Origin: an uncultured Veillonella sp.
GTDB lineage: Bacteria > Bacillota > Negativicutes > Veillonellales > Veillonellaceae
Length of the DNA stretch: 5,648 nt
NCBI GenBank assembly: GCA_902466275.1
Contig: CABQQJ010000066.1
Location: forward strand, 1 to 5,648
Direction of reading: 5' to 3'
Made by a program: the position numbers and the translations under genes. Positions within the stretch are counted from its first letter, which is position 1; every line of letters begins with the position of its first letter. The notes under the pieces were generated by a model, which saw only the letters and a program-made list of their open reading frames with translations, was not told the DNA's origin and made no database searches. Below, piece by piece: positions 5,025 to 5,648 of the stretch.

Positions 5025-5648
5025 ATGAAGTTTTCTCATTCTTGGCGTCGGTATAGAAAAGCGATACTGGCGCTTTTCTTCTGTACTTCACTTACAACTG
5101 CACAGGCTATTGATTTTATGCCTGTCAATGATGTAACAACAGGTATGGAAGGTATTGCAAAAACTGTAATCGTAGGGGATACTATTTCCACCTTTGATGT
5201 AAAGGTACTGGGTGTCATGAAGGATAAGGGACCATCTGGTCATCTTATTTTAGCCAAGTTTTCCGGACCCGTTATGGATCAAACTGGTGGCATTGCGCAT
5301 GGTATGAGTGGTAGCCCTGTATATATAAATGGTAAGCTCGTTGGCGCTGTTGCCTATGGATGGGGGTTTGCAGACGGCACAATTGGGATGATTACTCCTA
5401 TCGAGGATATGGTAAAACTATGGAATATTCCATATGAGAAGAATTTATCTAAACCTTGGGATGACACGCAGTTGATTCCTCTAGGAACTCCACTGATGGC
5501 TTATGGCTTTGACGCGGCATCCATGGATTACTTTAAATCCAAGCTGCCACAATATAAATATGAAACATATGATACAGCTAGTGCTAGTGGGGATGAAACT
5601 GCAAAGCCTTTGGAGGCTGGTGGCTCTGTAGCCGCATTATTAGTTGAT
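5025..5648 (+). CDS. Secreted SpoIVB-type (S55) serine peptidase homologue, N-terminal part (truncated by window)
   Basis: The frame is open from ATG 5025 to the window end (208 codons visible). A signal peptide is evident: basic n-region (RRYRK, 8-12), hydrophobic AILALFFCTSL, likely cleavage after AQA (26-28). The mature part matches peptidase S55 proteins: GMEGIAKTVIVGDTISTFDVKVLG (40-63, with the usual spacing), GHLILAKFSGP (72-82), then GGIAHGMSGSPVYINGKLVGAVAYGW (88-113), whose GMSGSP holds the probable nucleophile Ser95, and GMITPIEDM (121-129). The last residues, LEAGGSVAALLVD, resemble the start of the next block in long S55 proteins. In B. subtilis SpoIVB the catalytic His precedes the Ser and a PDZ domain precedes both; here no PDZ is seen and no convincing catalytic His lies upstream of Ser95, so His may lie past the window. 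ATG is preceded by GGAG (5014-5017), seven bases away, overlapping the previous gene's stop region; the 12-base gap implies co-transcription and coupling. The family is secure; substrate and activity are not shown. Confidence 0.85.
   Translation, partial: MKFSHSWRRYRKAILALFFCTSLTTAQAIDFMPVNDVTTGMEGIAKTVIVGDTISTFDVKVLGVMKDKGPSGHLILAKFSGPVMDQTGGIAHGMSGSPVYINGKLVGAVAYGWGFADGTIGMITPIEDMVKLWNIPYEKNLSKPWDDTQLIPLGTPLMAYGFDAASMDYFKSKLPQYKYETYDTASASGDETAKPLEAGGSVAALLVD

Noticed and set aside
5036..5218. Minus-strand open frame of 60 codons near the window end
   Set aside because: It is antisense to the S55 peptidase gene, whose frame runs from 5025 to the window edge with a signal peptide and the GMSGSP motif.
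1..5648. CRISPR array, insertion sequence, tRNA or rRNA
   Set aside because: No regularly spaced repeats, transposase frames, terminal inverted repeats or cloverleaf patterns were seen anywhere in the window.

Overview
The window looks like the chromosome of a Veillonella-type member of the Negativicutes, a diderm Firmicute. The grounds are the AT-rich base composition, strong AGGAGG-type ribosome binding sites, sigma-A-type promoters, and the combination of glpX, murA and an MreB/Mbl homologue. The genus is my judgement from gene content and style, not the result of a search. All genes read on the + strand and packing is tight, with no gene-free stretch over about 230 bases.

Layout. (1) Bases 2-238 are the 3' end of glpX (class II fructose-1,6-bisphosphatase), closed by a long near-perfect intrinsic terminator. 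(2) A clear promoter and a roughly 75-nt leader precede murA (TTG start), the first committed enzyme of peptidoglycan synthesis. (3) murA runs directly into, and probably overlaps, an mreB/mbl-type actin gene. Its frame extends about 120 codons upstream of the normal MreB start and encodes a very basic, low-complexity N-terminal tail. A GC-rich hairpin just after the murA stop lies inside that extension. (4) Bases 3072-3298 hold a 14-bp tandem duplication at the mreB stop, a strong terminator and a promoter. (5) A secreted AMIN-domain protein follows, with a C-terminal region resembling a phosphodiester glycosidase (NAGPA/DUF2233) whose motifs look eroded. (6) A new promoter drives a two-gene unit: a 94-aa secreted single biotinyl/lipoyl-like domain that lacks the modifiable lysine, then, 12 bases on, a secreted SpoIVB-type (S55) serine peptidase homologue cut by the window end.

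How the genes fit together. murA and mreB form a cell-wall growth unit. In spore formers such as Bacillus and Clostridium, murA and mbl are separated by spoIID, spoIIQ and spoIIID; here they abut, as expected for a lineage that lost sporulation. The three downstream secreted proteins (AMIN/NAGPA-like, lipoyl-like, S55 protease) are plausibly an envelope module, but no substrate can be read from the sequence. The most unusual items are the basic N-terminal tail of MreB with its embedded hairpin, the stand-alone exported lipoyl-like domain, and its tight pairing with an S55 peptidase whose serine motif lies near the N-terminus, unlike in SpoIVB.
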